The notes below the pieces were generated by a model. The model worked only from the letters and a program-made list of their open reading frames with translations. It had not been told where the DNA came from and ran no database searches. 64,000 nt of DNA, taken from Phymatolithon calcareum. Its lineage: Eukaryota > Rhodophyta > Florideophyceae > Hapalidiales. Of the stretch, positions 1-10,593 are shown in pieces. The stretch spans positions 868,001-932,000 of the forward strand of contig OZ345354.1 in assembly GCA_977006965.1 (NCBI GenBank), in the 5' to 3' direction. The stretch's first letter is position 1; every line of letters starts with the position of its first letter. Position numbers and translations under genes: made by a program.

Positions 1-154
1 CACTTCAGGACCAGAATGCAGAACGCCCAATATCCGGCTTCATCTTCCCATTGAGTTCTGACGTTTCCAAGAGTGAAAGTCCTTCGCCCAAACTGCAGGA
101 AGATACGACTGACAGGAAAAGCATGCGAGCTCAGTTAAAATGCTGTTCCAAAAC

Positions 155-1528
155 CTAATTTTCGTCAAGTGCAGCTACACCGGGCAAAACCTTCCCTTCC
201 AAAAGCTCCAGAGATGCACCACCTCCAGTGGAGATGTGACTCATTTTAGGGGCCAAACCAGCTTTCTCCACCGCGGCAACAGAATCTCCACCTCCAACAA
301 TGGTGATAGTACCGCTGCCAGTAATTTCGGCGAGCGTATCAGCGATTGCGAAAGTACCCTTTGCAAAGGCATCCATCTCGAAAACACCCATGGGTCCATT
401 CCAAATAACAGTCTTGCACTCCTTGAGCTCATTCTGAATGAGAGCAGTACTCTCTGGGCCCTGATCGAGTCCCATCCATCCGTCCGGAATTGCGGTCGTC
501 GACGTAACCTGTGTGTTGGCGTCAGCAGCAAACTTGTCGGCGAGAACGACATCTGTAGGCAGAACAATCTTGACACCCTTGTCTGCTGCAATTTTCTCCA
601 AGCTCTTAGCGAGCTCAAGCTTATCCTCTTCGACGAGTGATGAACCGACGTTAAGACCACGAGCCTTAAGGAAGGTAAACACCATGCCTCCGCCGATAAT
701 CAGCTTATCGACCTTGTTGAGTAGAGATTCAATTACGCCAATCTTTGAGGACACTTTCGACCCGCCGACAATAGCAGCGAAAGGACGCACAGGGTTATCG
801 ACGGTACCAGCGAGGTACTCCAGCTCCTTCTCAAGCAAGAAACCAGCGACACTCGGCTTCAGGTAAGCAGTGACACCAGCGGTACTACCGTGAGCTCTAT
901 GCGCGGTTCCGAAGGCATCATTGACAAAGAAGTCAGCGTTTGCCGCGAGCTTTTTCGCAAACTCGGGATCATTGGCAGTTTCTTCCTTGTAAAAACGAAC
1001 GTTCTCAAGGAGCGTCACATCGCCGTTGGACATGCCACTTACAATACTGGCAACACCATCACCGATGCAATCCGGGGCCATAGTGACGGTCTTGCCGAGG
1101 AGTTCCGAGAGACGACCCGCCACAGGACCCAGAGAAAACTTGTCTTCAGGGCCGTCCTTCGGGCGACCGAGATGAGAGGAAAGAAGGACCTTGGCACCAT
1201 TGTCGACGAGATACTTGATGGTGGGAATGGAGGCACGGATACGAGTGTCATCCGTGATCGTCTTGCCGTCGAGCGGAACATTCAGGTCGCAGCGAACAAG
1301 GACGCGCTTGCCAGCCATGTCTGTCTTGGAAAGGTCCTTGACAGACTTTTTGGTGGCCGCGGCTGCAGTTGCCATGGAGAACTTGGGCGGCGTTCGAGAG
1401 GCATTGTAGCGTGCAGCCCGATTAGAGGCACCAAAGAAGGAAGAGGAGCGCTCGGCAAGCGAAGATACTGCAGCTTTGTGGGCTGGGGCACGTAGGGCCG
1501 CGCCAGTTGAGACAAATCCAGGAACCAT
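155..1528 (-). CDS. PGK: Phosphoglycerate kinase, plastid-type precursor
   Basis: Single-exon gene, 457 aa. It interconverts 1,3-bisphosphoglycerate + ADP and 3-phosphoglycerate + ATP in glycolysis and the Calvin cycle. The N-terminal domain carries the PGK signature (VRCDLNVP at about residues 78-85), followed by SHLGRPK in the substrate-binding region. The C-terminal nucleotide domain has the GGGDS and [14 protein letters not shown] motifs. The first ~55 residues are rich in Ser, Ala and Arg, lack acidic residues for long stretches, and precede the conserved core (KKSVKDL...), which is what a transit peptide looks like; plastid targeting is inferred. The ATG at 1528 is the most upstream in-frame ATG. 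Core length (~400 aa) is normal for PGK and the frame is unbroken. Confidence 0.97.
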   Translation of the reverse strand: MVPGFVSTGAALRAPAHKAAVSSLAERSSSFFGASNRAARYNASRTPPKFSMATAAAATKKSVKDLSKTDMAGKRVLVRCDLNVPLDGKTITDDTRIRASIPTIKYLVDNGAKVLLSSHLGRPKDGPEDKFSLGPVAGRLSELLGKTVTMAPDCIGDGVASIVSGMSNGDVTLLENVRFYKEETANDPEFAKKLAANADFFVNDAFGTAHRAHGSTAGVTAYLKPSVAGFLLEKELEYLAGTVDNPVRPFAAIVGGSKVSSKIGVIESLLNKVDKLIIGGGMVFTFLKARGLNVGSSLVEEDKLELAKSLEKIAADKGVKIVLPTDVVLADKFAADANTQVTSTTAIPDGWMGLDQGPESTALIQNELKECKTVIWNGPMGVFEMDAFAKGTFAIADTLAEITGSGTITIVGGGDSVAAVEKAGLAPKMSHISTGGGASLELLEGKVLPGVAALDEN

Positions 1529-3469
1529 TGTTGAGTGATGCGGAATTTCAAAAAATGGTCAACTGTGCTGGTGCTTCGTACGCTCACCGCTTCCGAAAGT
1601 CGACGTCAATATCAATTTAACAATATTGGATTAGTTTCGTGGCCGTCGGATGGTTTGTGGTGAGCAGAGACTGCTGGATGAAAATTGGAATTGCCTGTTT
1701 CCGCTCCCTAGAGCGATGCACACCCCAGATGCCTCAGGATTACCTCCCTAATCTGAAACAGAAGTGCCTATTCGGGCCGCACCAGCCGTCCAATTTTGAT
1801 CAAAAACGCGAGTGGACATGATTCGACTTCACTGGTGGAGAGTGAGCGGAATGCAACCAACAAAAACCCACCATGTGTTGTTTACCTAGGGCTTTGAACC
1901 AACCAAATTTCTTAAAGTCCATCTCAAACCAAAGCCGAACGTCCGAGCCCTTAGAGGCCCTTTGGGCTTTAAATGTGAAGACTGTGCAGTCTCTCCTGTA
2001 TAGCAGAGGCTATTGTTACTGGACCATAGTCAAGAACCCGAATGACTCTAACGCCATCAAAAGGCCGCTTTGTCAGAATTGAGGTGTACTGTTTTTTAAA
2101 GATGGAGGATGCGTAAACCTGAAAAACAAGAGTGTAGCTTGAAAAGCACAAGGTAGGCTACCGACAACGACGTGTTTCCAAATTAAATCCCTCGAAAAAC
2201 AATTGGTTTCTACGTAAACGATTCTTGACAGTGTAGCAATGGCGCAGCCAGCAGCTCACTCAGACTGCCCACTCTCCGAAGAGAATAAAAATTGATACAT
2301 AGCACAGTCTTTGTGAAACATCAATATGAAGAGGACAATGCTGTTATTCTGGCTTTGTTGCAGAGAGCAGAAAAGCCGATCAGTGATGGCCGTCATACTC
2401 GATCCCTGTCTACGACTCGCGTGAGGAAGAAGGAATAGGGTAAGGTTCGTTCGTTCATTCATTATGCCTTTTTCCCTGATGGGGCTAGCAGCGATTCGAG
2501 CGTCTAAGTTTCTTCCATTCTATCCTATCGTTAGCGAGTTTGACTGTGGCTTTCACGTCTCGTCGACGTACGCCACCAAAGAGAGATTCTGGCGTTGGTC
2601 TGACGCATTGTCGCAGCACCTGGCGGACCAGGCGGCGCTCGTCCACTCTAAGAATGTGTCCCATTGGAGAAACTTATCGCTTCTCGAGTGCCTTCTCTGC
2701 CTCCTGCTTGCCCCGTTCGAAACGGGTCCCTTCGCAGAAACCAAAGTGATCCTGTGCTACGCGCGGGTGCGTACATTACAGGATAGGAAAAACTGGGTAA
2801 GGTTCATGTTCTCAAATCCCGTGCGAAGGTCCGACACATTCCAGCTGTAGTTTCTAAATAATCCTAAAAAAGAATAAAATTTTCGAAATTGTTAAGTATT
2901 GATGTGAAAAAAAACGATGAAGTTTGAAGCTATCTGGCAAAGTCAAGTACTTTCCTTTCCTGTTAGTCCGCCGCAAGTAACTATCCTACTCGAGTCTGCT
3001 CCGCTCTCACGCTCAGTATTAATGTCCTTCATAGAGGAGGTCGATTGGACGTTCAATTTTGTTCTGGCCCGGTTTATACCAACATTTTCTCATGCATGTC
3101 TGCACAACTGTGCCTGATACAGCACTGTACAGGAATCATGAGGTGGATCGCCACATTGCGACCACACAATTCGTTGTTCAAATGCACCGATATGACAAAT
3201 TAAATGCAGCGTTCGCTAATAAACGTTTCAATTTTCAGGGGTTGGAACACGATCTCCAATGATCAACGAGCCCCCAAGAATAGAGCACTAAATTCCGTTG
3301 CTCTATGAAGGCGCTGTCCTCTGATCCAGGTCGACAGTCCGGATTGCCGCCTATTTGCAAACAGCTCTGGCTTGCCAGTGAAAGCATATCGCCCTTGTCA
3401 TCCTCCACTTCTCTACTTGATCACGACTCCCCACCTTCATCCTGACTGTGCACGTTGCTCGTTCCTGCC
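1529..3469. other. Intergenic region, no convincing gene
   Basis: About 1.9 kb between the divergent 5' ends of PGK and the phycobiliprotein-like gene. It holds both promoters and many short ORFs in all frames. The longest ATG-initiated one is at 2464-2850 (+, 128 aa); it has no motif I recognise and an equally open frame lies opposite it. No tRNA-like structure or long repeat was seen. Confidence 0.5.
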
Positions 3470-4156
3470 ATGGCGTTTAACACACCGTCAACGTTGCGTC
3501 TGACGCAGCGCAACAACACGTCATCAAGTTGTCCCGTCCGTCGCGTGGCACCAGCAATGGTTGCCACCGGTACTGCCGGAGCGGCAAAGACGACATCCGC
3601 GAAGCCGCAAGGTTCCAAACTGTCGTCACGTGCCCGTGATCTCATAGGTTACCTCCGCGCACACAAGAGTATCTTCGACCCTGGTGAGGGGTTCAAGTCG
3701 CAGCAAATCACGCTTTGTCGCAAGAACGATACCGGTCGTATGTTCATCCCAGCGGAAGAATTGGAAACTAATCGCCGTTTACTTCCTGGCGTACAGGTTG
3801 CTGAGTTCATCCTCGTTTCCAAGGACACGTTAGTACGAGACTCTGCCGCCGCGGTATATGCCAAGGATGCTGTCGCCGGCACCGACGCATCCATCTCAGA
3901 GGTTGTGGTTCATGATCTTTATTACATTCTGCGTGTTGTTTCGTATGCCATAGCCGTGGGTTCTGCAAATTTTGTGCATGAGAATAATCTCGGCATGATG
4001 AAAGCGCTTCACAGGGAAGTAGGCATCAAGCCGATGGCTATGGCGGTGGGACTCCAACATATGGCTGACGCAGTCGTGGCGGCCGCGGAGGACGAGGACG
4101 TGAAGAAGTCCGCTTTTCAGTGCTTCAAGGTAGTCCAGGACTTTATGGCGTTATGA
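3470..4156 (+). CDS. Nuclear-encoded phycobiliprotein-fold protein without chromophore cysteine
   Basis: 228 aa from an ATG in good context (gccATGG). Residues 1-50 are basic and Ser/Thr/Ala-rich, like a plastid transit peptide. From about residue 78 the chain follows the allophycocyanin/phycocyanin globin-like fold: a GR-x-PAEEL segment matching the family's AR-LSPGEL; an LVRDSAAAVYAKDA helix matching IVKQAGDQLF; then HDLYYILRVVSYAIAVGS, matching RDLDYYLRLVTYGIVAGD. The bilin-binding Cys just before this last helix is Val146 here, and the usual Arg is His148; Asp149 is kept. Most phycobiliproteins are plastid-encoded and carry bilin, so a nuclear bilin-free member is likely structural or regulatory (inference). 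It is convergent with peptide deformylase. It could instead be a diverged core or linker-associated subunit. Confidence 0.78.
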   Translation: MAFNTPSTLRLTQRNNTSSSCPVRRVAPAMVATGTAGAAKTTSAKPQGSKLSSRARDLIGYLRAHKSIFDPGEGFKSQQITLCRKNDTGRMFIPAEELETNRRLLPGVQVAEFILVSKDTLVRDSAAAVYAKDAVAGTDASISEVVVHDLYYILRVVSYAIAVGSANFVHENNLGMMKALHREVGIKPMAMAVGLQHMADAVVAAAEDEDVKKSAFQCFKVVQDFMAL

Positions 4157-4276
4157 AAGGGAGATTAGATAAGTTGATGGGGACCGGTAAGAATTTTCTT
4201 ATGTAGCAGTTATTTGTCGTTGTATAAAAGAGGTTTTGTCCGCAGTGTCATTTTCAATCCAGTCTTCTGAGCAATG

Positions 4277-5044
4277 TCAAAGCGCTGGTTCCTGTCCTTT
4301 ATACATATTTGCCCTATACTCTGCAGTCAGTTCAGACAATCGCTCCTTAACCAAAGGCTTATCTTCTTCCTCCAACCTGTCGATGTACAGCACGCCGTCC
4401 AGATGATCGTACTCGTGCTGAAACACTCTCGCCTTCCACCCCTCATACTTGATCTTAAACTTCTTCCCATTCAGTCTATACGCCTCCACCTTGACCCATT
4501 CCTTCCGCCGCACAGAACCGGACATGCCTGGAAAAGAAAGACATGCTTCAGGTTCCACGTCCGAGCCTTTCGACGAGGCGATGATACGGGGATTGATGAG
4601 TACAGTTTCATGCACCCATGCTGTCGAGTCTCCCTCAACGTTAAACACCATAAGCCGCTTGTTCACTCCCACCTGAGGCGCAGCAAGTCCAACTCCCTTT
4701 GATGCATACATCACGAGTAGCATCTCTTTTGCAAGCTTTCGCGCCTCTGTGGCAAACTCGGAAGGCTCAAATTCCTTGTTCGGCGCTCGCAGCAGCGGAT
4801 GTGGGTAGCGAAGAACGCGCAATTCCGTGCCTACCACAGCACCAGGGTCCACTTCTTCTTCGACTACCATTTCCATTCGTGGAATATTTGATACTCGAGA
4901 TCTTCGTCGCACCGCGAAATGCACGCCCGGTCGCCGAGACACAATTGCAGAACGACTATGGGACGAAAGGGATCTTCGAAAGTCCGACGATATTACCCGC
5001 GTGGCCCCAAACGCTAGCCTCTGCATTTCTGCTGCGGTGCGCAT
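4277..5044 (-). CDS. PDF: Peptide deformylase, organelle-targeted
   Basis: 255 aa. It removes the formyl group from N-terminal formyl-methionine of proteins made in plastids or mitochondria. All three family motifs are present: GVGLAAPQ (residues 117-124), EACLS (166-170, Cys168 a metal ligand; the first motif residue pair is EA rather than EG) and QHEYDH (209-214; His210 and His214 ligands, Glu211 catalytic). The first ~60 residues are rich in Arg, Ser and Ala, consistent with an organelle presequence. The start is the first in-frame ATG (5044); the open frame continues upstream only from non-ATG codons. It is divergent from ISY1, with 273 bp between the two start codons. Confidence 0.93.
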   Translation of the reverse strand: MRTAAEMQRLAFGATRVISSDFRRSLSSHSRSAIVSRRPGVHFAVRRRSRVSNIPRMEMVVEEEVDPGAVVGTELRVLRYPHPLLRAPNKEFEPSEFATEARKLAKEMLLVMYASKGVGLAAPQVGVNKRLMVFNVEGDSTAWVHETVLINPRIIASSKGSDVEPEACLSFPGMSGSVRRKEWVKVEAYRLNGKKFKIKYEGWKARVFQHEYDHLDGVLYIDRLEEEDKPLVKERLSELTAEYRANMYKGQEPAL

Positions 5045-5317
5045 CCGTTGGTTGCCAAAAATTACGAATGTATCGGTGGGGCTCAAGCAAGGTTTGCCGT
5101 GAGATGCCCCACCTCGCCAATATGCTATGTATGATACCAGGCATGCGATCAAAGTGAAACGGGACGCATAAGAAAATGTCCCAATTTCGAATTTTGTGCA
5201 ATTAAAATATGTAGAAGAATATCAGTTTTCTTCACCCAGTGGCAGATGCATCACGACGGGAGCCATGGCGATTCGGGCAGCAACTTGCAACAGTAGCCGC
5301 GAGTGCAAGTTGCCGAA
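5045..5317. promoter_or_regulatory. Shared 5' spacer between PDF (-) and ISY1 (+)
   Basis: The two start codons are only 273 bp apart and point away from each other, so both promoters and 5' UTRs must lie here or overlap the genes. No clear TATA box was assigned; the bidirectional role is inferred from position. Confidence 0.4.
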
Positions 5318-6076
5318 ATGGCGCGAAATGAAGAGAAGGCGCAGTCAATGCTGAATCGATATTTGCGTGAGAAGAAGGGGGATGATGGCACTGCCAGCAA
5401 ACGACGGCCTTATCTTGCCACTCTATGCGAGGATGTGGACGAAGCGCAACAATGGCGCGGACAAATTGTGCGCGACATCCGACGTCGCGTAGCTGAGATT
5501 CAAAACCCCGGTCTGGGGGACGAGCGCGTGCGTGAGTTGAACGACTTGATCAACAAACTTTTACGTGAAAAGAAGCACTGGGAGCGACGTATTGCCTTTC
5601 TAGGCGGTCCTCGTTTTGTGTCTACAATGCCGGCGGATGCAGAGGTGTTTGAAAGTGGTGGTTATTTCTACTTTGGTGCCGCTCGCGACCTTCCTGGTGT
5701 GCGTGACCTCATCGAACGGGAGCGCGACGACCGGGAAGAACGCGAGAAACGACAGTTGGAAGAGTCCAGCGCTGAACTGTACCGTCGCGTGAATGAACAG
5801 TACTTTGGAGCGGACGGGATGGATGAGGAGACATTGCGGGAGGAATGTGAGACGGAGAGTAGGATACGGAAGGAACTTATGGCGACATGGGAGAAGGAGA
5901 ATGCAGGGAAGATGGCAGAATTCGGACCGGATGCGGAATGGGATGACTCCTTTCTGCAGTTTGTCGGGCGCAAACCGGAGGTTGTTACCAGCGAGAATTT
6001 AGAGCGACTGGCGCTTGAAAGGAAGAAAATGGACGCTTTGGAACTACTTCATGCGAGTGTGGGCGATAATAAATGA
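5318..6076 (+). CDS. ISY1: ISY1-family pre-mRNA splicing factor
   Basis: 252 aa, single exon. ISY1 is a component of the Prp19/NTC complex in the catalytic spliceosome. The N-terminus (MARNEEKAQ...LNRYLREKK) and the following blocks match the family closely: RRPYLATLCEDVDEAQQWR, QIVRDIRRRVAEIQN, LNDLINKLLREKKHWERRI, LGGPR and YFYFGAARDLPGVRDL. Length is as expected for short ISY1 proteins. The acidic C-terminal third is predicted helical and is less conserved. The start is the ATG that begins the conserved MARN; an in-frame GTG five codons upstream is ignored. The presence of an ISY1 gene agrees with the spliceosomal introns seen in neighbouring genes. Confidence 0.93.
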   Translation: MARNEEKAQSMLNRYLREKKGDDGTASKRRPYLATLCEDVDEAQQWRGQIVRDIRRRVAEIQNPGLGDERVRELNDLINKLLREKKHWERRIAFLGGPRFVSTMPADAEVFESGGYFYFGAARDLPGVRDLIERERDDREEREKRQLEESSAELYRRVNEQYFGADGMDEETLREECETESRIRKELMATWEKENAGKMAEFGPDAEWDDSFLQFVGRKPEVVTSENLERLALERKKMDALELLHASVGDNK

Positions 6077-6355
6077 TGCAATAATATTGTCTTTTCCGTT
6101 ATTAGAATGACGGTGTGTGGTCAGAAGATATGGTATCTCCAGGGTGAGAGGTGGTGATGCGCGAGGCGCTCCGGGCGATAGAACACAGCTATGCTGTAGA
6201 AAACTGATACGATAAGTAAGGAAAGTTTCATAAAACTTGCGCAAAGACAACAATGCGCTACGTTGGGTTCGTTTCTCCGCATGGCACGACTTAGGATTGC
6301 GCTGTTCACACTGCGTAGTACTGTACCATGACGAGTGCAGTTGTAATGTGATCGA

Positions 6356-6852
6356 TCAGCGGTCATTCCGTGCCATCAAAAGCGCCAATCTCTCCTAAAA
6401 CGTCATGCAGAAATATGCGCAAGTTAGTTACAGTAATGGGAGTGCAAAACGCAGAAGAGCAACGGATGAATACATACCTTTTCCCAGATTTCTGGGAGTA
6501 CTTTCATAATGTCAGTAAGGGTAGTATTTTTCGGAAAGAGTTTGTACTCTGGTCGTGCAAGCTCATCGTAAATTTCCTCCTCATCCATCTCCTCCTTGCG
6601 CGACCGAAACAAACGACGTGCGCCAGAAGACGCAGAAGCCGGTTTCGGTATCGGTTCAGCTGTCCACGCGCTGCGCAAGGCCTCCCAATTTCTAAGCCCT
6701 GTGAAATCGAAATCACTTGTTGCACCCGGTCCGGCTGTTGTAGCAGTGGAAGGTGTCGGCACAACCTCGTCCGTGACGTCGTTGGGCGGCAGAGATTCAA
6801 CAGGCATCTCTTTCTTCTTCTTCGTCCCCCGCTTCCAAGACAACTGGTTCAT
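6356..6852 (-). CDS. Gag1-clamp/DUF4050-like small protein, two exons
   Basis: Two exons joined by hand: 6478-6852 and 6356-6394, with an 83-bp intron (6395-6477) that begins GTATGT and ends TTTTAG. The join keeps frame and gives 137 aa. The C-terminal half resembles the DUF4050/Gag1-like clamp family of plants and fungi: a short NW--LRSAW element, then EEIYDELARPEYKLFPKNTTLTDIMKVLPEIWEKE, which parallels the family's iYd-L---F-----L--mv--L--iWe-eg pattern. The middle is low-complexity (Pro/Thr/Ala). Without the intron the frame runs on a few dozen codons into unrelated residues. The frame is also open upstream to an ATG at 7158 (244 aa unspliced); I prefer 6852 because residues before it look like untranslated sequence. 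Family assignment is tentative. Confidence 0.55.
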
Positions 6853-8477
6853 TGGGAAACAGATGGCGAACTGGTGACTGAGGTGGAAGGCAGGGAGTGT
6901 GGGCGCAACAACCGCCGAGCGATTGAGAGACGAGATGGGCAGTCGAAATCCTGAGCAGTTGGTCGCGTATGAGGTCAAGAAACGCGGGACTGTAAGCAGT
7001 TGTGTCGTTGCGTTTGCGTAAGGGATATGATAGTGCTCAGATTGCAAATTGAAAGATGTGTTCAGAGGCGTGGCGCCAACGGGCCTGCGTGTCGACCAGC
7101 CACCGAATGTGTAGAGACATGGCGGTCCATAACGGAGAAATACGTCTGTATAGAACATGGATTTGAAGAATATTTTTTGAATGGAGTGGAAAACACTGAG
7201 TGTGATTTACTGCACAGTAGCAGGCAGTGAGGCCCTATAAAGACATGAACAGTAGTTTATTACTTTTTATTATCGGTCGGGCACAGCGCTTATCAAGCTT
7301 AGGGCTAAGAAGAATGCGGAATGCCTGTCAGAGGCACTTTACAGTAGTGTCTTTGTCGAGATTCCGCACCTTTACTCCTTAAAGAACGATATTCTGCGTA
7401 CCACAAGTCCGAAAAGTGGATGCAGATTTCCCTGTGTAGAATGTACTGTATGATTATGGTTGTATGGTAGTACCTGGCGTGGCGGAAAGACTCTTTCCGA
7501 AAGAGGCAACTACAGCAACTAACTAACACTGTATTGGATATCTCGCTCGCTCGCTCGCTCGCATTATGACGACGTCATTGTGTACAGTATTTCTGTTGTT
7601 TGCGTAGCTGGAACCGTAACTGATACGACTTTTTTGGCCAAAAGCAACCATTTTTTTTTCTATCTAATGATCGGATAGGGGCTTCGGCCATTAAAAAACT
7701 ATTGGCAGCCAAGCGATGCCGACATTTTTCTCTAGATTTCCAGACCCGTTGTTGTCGTCAAAAATGGTCACAGTACGACGAACACGAGCCATGTTGGTTT
7801 TATGCTTGTGCTTCCGATTTAAGAAATCCGAAACACGGACACATCCCCTTTTTTTCTAATGCCCATAAGCAGCCCCTCCTTGACGAGCCCGGCACTATTG
7901 TCGTTTTCCGTCTATGTATCATACTGTATCCCGTAACAAGGCAGCACTGGCAGCGCGGATGGAGATACTGTACAGCCTGTCTATACTCGAAGGTCAACTG
8001 TTGTCCAACTTGAATTAATCACCTTTACAAGTACTTCTGCCAGCTTCCAATGGTCCATCCGCACGCTAACTGCAAATCAGATTGTGCCGGCCAATTCATC
8101 AGGGGCACAGCTTCGCGATCCAACGTGGCAATAAGGAAGAAAGACGTTGTCATAATAGTATTTGAAAAAAAGATCAACGTGTTTTTTTTTAGTACCATGG
8201 CCATGGTACCAGCAAACAACGACATTGTTTGAGTAAGATGGACCATGTCTCAATCAACAGCCGAACTACAGTACAAGGCAAACCGCACATTTTGATACTG
8301 TAGCTCGCATTTGGCAGCTTAAGGTGCCATTCCCCGCCCAAGTGCTCATGATCAATTCCCCTATCCAGTACAGCACTGTTCTTAATCCGCATCTTTCTGT
8401 GGACCCTGCGAGCCCCGCGCGTTGAATGCAGCACGTCTTGACTTGAACCTCTGGTTGTGCTAGCAGTCATCCCCGTT
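6853..8477. other. Intergenic region
   Basis: About 1.6 kb between the 5' ends of the Gag1-like gene and the PhoD gene. It contains a (CTCG)n microsatellite at about 7543-7563 and short homopolymer runs; otherwise only small unsupported ORFs. Confidence 0.5.
7543..7563. repeat. (CTCG)n microsatellite
   Basis: Five consecutive copies of the tetranucleotide CTCG/TCGC, uninterrupted. Confidence 0.9.
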
Positions 8478-10163
8478 ATGGCGGTGAAGGTAATCTCTGT
8501 TCTGCTTTTGCTCGTCCTCACGCATTTGTGTCATGCGGAGAACTTTAAACGTTATATATGGTTTGGAAATGTCAAAAATTCGTCCTTCGATCTTAGAATT
8601 GACATTGAACCCGGCGAACAACAACTCTACGTCACCACCAACGAGACTTTAGACACAGCTAAAGCGGCGTTCAGTGACAAGAATGCGCATGAATCAAAGA
8701 TTTCGCATAGCACGGAAATCTATGGCAATCTTCGACATTACAATTGTACAGGTCTCAATCCATCAACCAAGTATTTCGTTCATGTCCTTGATCCGAAGAA
8801 GAAGAAACCAGATCTTGCCGGCTCCGTTACCACCTTCCCGACGGAAAATACAACTACCGACATTGTCGTCGCTCTCGGCTCTTGCCAAGTTCGCTCCAGA
8901 GACGCTCAAGCTCTTAACGAACTATCGTATTGGAATGAAGTTATCAAGAAGGAGAACCCTGCTGCTACCTTCTTCATGCTGCATATGGGCGATCTGCATT
9001 ACTCGAACATCAGATCCAATTCAACCGTACTATTCGAACGCGCCACGCGAAATGTTGTTACAGACTATCTAGCGCGCAGGCTCTTCTCCACAGTTCCAGT
9101 TGCTTACATGCCGGACGATCACGATTTTGGTGGCAACAATGCCGGCGCCCGGTCAAAGTCGAAGGAAGCCGCACAGGCAAATTATCGTGTCATGATTCCG
9201 AGTGCCGAGCTAAGATCATCTACGGAAATGTACAACGCGTTTACCGTCGGCAAGGTACGCTTCATTCTCACCGATTTGCGCTCCTCCGCGACCCGCGCCG
9301 AAGTGGATAAGCCAGCGTTCTTGCTAGGTGAGGAACAGCGTTCATTTTTGGAGGATGAACTCAAAAGGGCCAGCAACTATGACGCCGTTGTGTGGATGAG
9401 CACACGTCCGTGGATCGCAAAGAAGAAAGAGGGTTCTGATACGTGGGGTGGATTCTCGGAACAGCGTCGCCAAATTGCCGACTACATCGTGGAACAGAAA
9501 GTGACTAATCTTGTCATGGTCAGCGGTGATGCGCATATGATTGCTGCTGACGACGGTAGACATTCACTCTATGCCGCCTCAAACGGTTCGACGAAGGGAT
9601 TCCCCGTCTTTCATGCAGCTCCGCTTGCAAACTTTGGCTCTTCGAAGGGAGGTCCATATTCCGAGGGCTGCAGGGCCTACAGATGGGTGAAGAACTATCA
9701 GTATGCACTTTTGCGAATCTCTAAACCTGTAGGCAAAAACGTGAGTATTACGTTTGAGGGATATACGGTGCAAGGGACGAGAAACTTGGACAAGCTGGCA
9801 GCGACAAAACCAATACTTTCGCTCACTGTCGAAAGTCCTTTCGGCGCGGAGAATGCTGTGAAGGGCGGTGGTCAGGGCTCATGCTCAATTAAGCTGGCGC
9901 CGACGTGGTACTTTGTGGCTTTTGCAGTTGGTATTGTATTGTTCGCACTGCTTATATTTTATTGCGTTGTTAAGCGGAAGGCGCAGAGAAAGGCTAAAAT
10001 GATGGAGTTGAATCCGAATGCCTACGATGAGCATATGATCCCGCCCAAGAACACACACGGGGATCAATTCCCGTCCGAGAGCATGCCCATGGGTCAGGTC
10101 CCATCCGGAAGCACACCTCAGGATCAGCAGCAACAGCAGCGTCCGCCGTTTGCACTGCAGTGA
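8478..10163 (+). CDS. PhoD-like metallophosphatase with signal peptide and C-terminal membrane anchor
   Basis: 561 aa, single exon. A hydrophobic signal peptide (MAVKVISVLLLLVLTHLCHA) is followed by an Ig-like/fibronectin-like N-terminal segment. The PhoD-type catalytic domain then shows GSCQ (134-137), HMGDLHY (169-175), PDDHDFGGNN (212-221) and SGDAHM (349-354), the expected metal-binding Asp, Asn and His positions. A single membrane helix lies near residues 475-500, followed by a basic stop-transfer stretch and a Gln/Pro-rich tail containing a short CAG-type run. Topology therefore places the phosphatase domain outside the cell or in a lumen. PhoD enzymes release phosphate from phosphomono- and diesters and are typically phosphate-starvation genes; that regulation is not visible here. 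The start is the first ATG; the frame upstream has only a GTG. Confidence 0.85.
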   Translation: MAVKVISVLLLLVLTHLCHAENFKRYIWFGNVKNSSFDLRIDIEPGEQQLYVTTNETLDTAKAAFSDKNAHESKISHSTEIYGNLRHYNCTGLNPSTKYFVHVLDPKKKKPDLAGSVTTFPTENTTTDIVVALGSCQVRSRDAQALNELSYWNEVIKKENPAATFFMLHMGDLHYSNIRSNSTVLFERATRNVVTDYLARRLFSTVPVAYMPDDHDFGGNNAGARSKSKEAAQANYRVMIPSAELRSSTEMYNAFTVGKVRFILTDLRSSATRAEVDKPAFLLGEEQRSFLEDELKRASNYDAVVWMSTRPWIAKKKEGSDTWGGFSEQRRQIADYIVEQKVTNLVMVSGDAHMIAADDGRHSLYAASNGSTKGFPVFHAAPLANFGSSKGGPYSEGCRAYRWVKNYQYALLRISKPVGKNVSITFEGYTVQGTRNLDKLAATKPILSLTVESPFGAENAVKGGGQGSCSIKLAPTWYFVAFAVGIVLFALLIFYCVVKRKAQRKAKMMELNPNAYDEHMIPPKNTHGDQFPSESMPMGQVPSGSTPQDQQQQQRPPFALQ

Positions 10164-10593
10164 AAAATGTCAGCTGTACCGTGTAATAATGGAAGGTCCT
10201 TCTCAAATTCATACATATTTGCAGTGATGTGAGCTGTTTCAAGAAGGCAAACAATGTGCATAGCGGTGAGCAGTTTTGACAAAGTAAGAAAGATGCGTAT
10301 CGATGCCTCTGCAGAAAGCAAATGCGTGGCGCAGAATCTAAGTTTTTTCGAATTAACGTGAGCTTTCTCGATGTAGAAAGAACTCCAATCCACATCTATA
10401 TCGATATGTACTCTGGATTGCTCATTTCGTTCCAATAAAGCCTATGCCTCAGGTCTGGGCGAAGTCAGCAATTATTCTCAACAACAGCGTTCGAAATACA
10501 TGTCCAAAACATGCACCAACCCAAAGCAACTACGCCGACCATAGAACGCAAGGAAAGAGTTTACATGTAACGTGCAAAACTGAGGACTATGTC
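10164..10593. other. Convergent intergenic spacer
   Basis: Holds the 3' ends of the PhoD gene (+) and the AMP-ligase-like gene (-). No other feature seen. Confidence 0.5.

Noticed and set aside
140-1587. Several open frames on both strands overlapping PGK
   Set aside because: Shadows of the strongly biased PGK coding sequence; no motif of their own.
2464-2850. 128-aa ATG-started frame in the first intergenic region
   Set aside because: No family, opposed by an equally open frame, and surrounded by non-coding sequence.
4274-4702. Plus-strand frames opposite peptide deformylase
   Set aside because: Antisense of a confidently identified gene.
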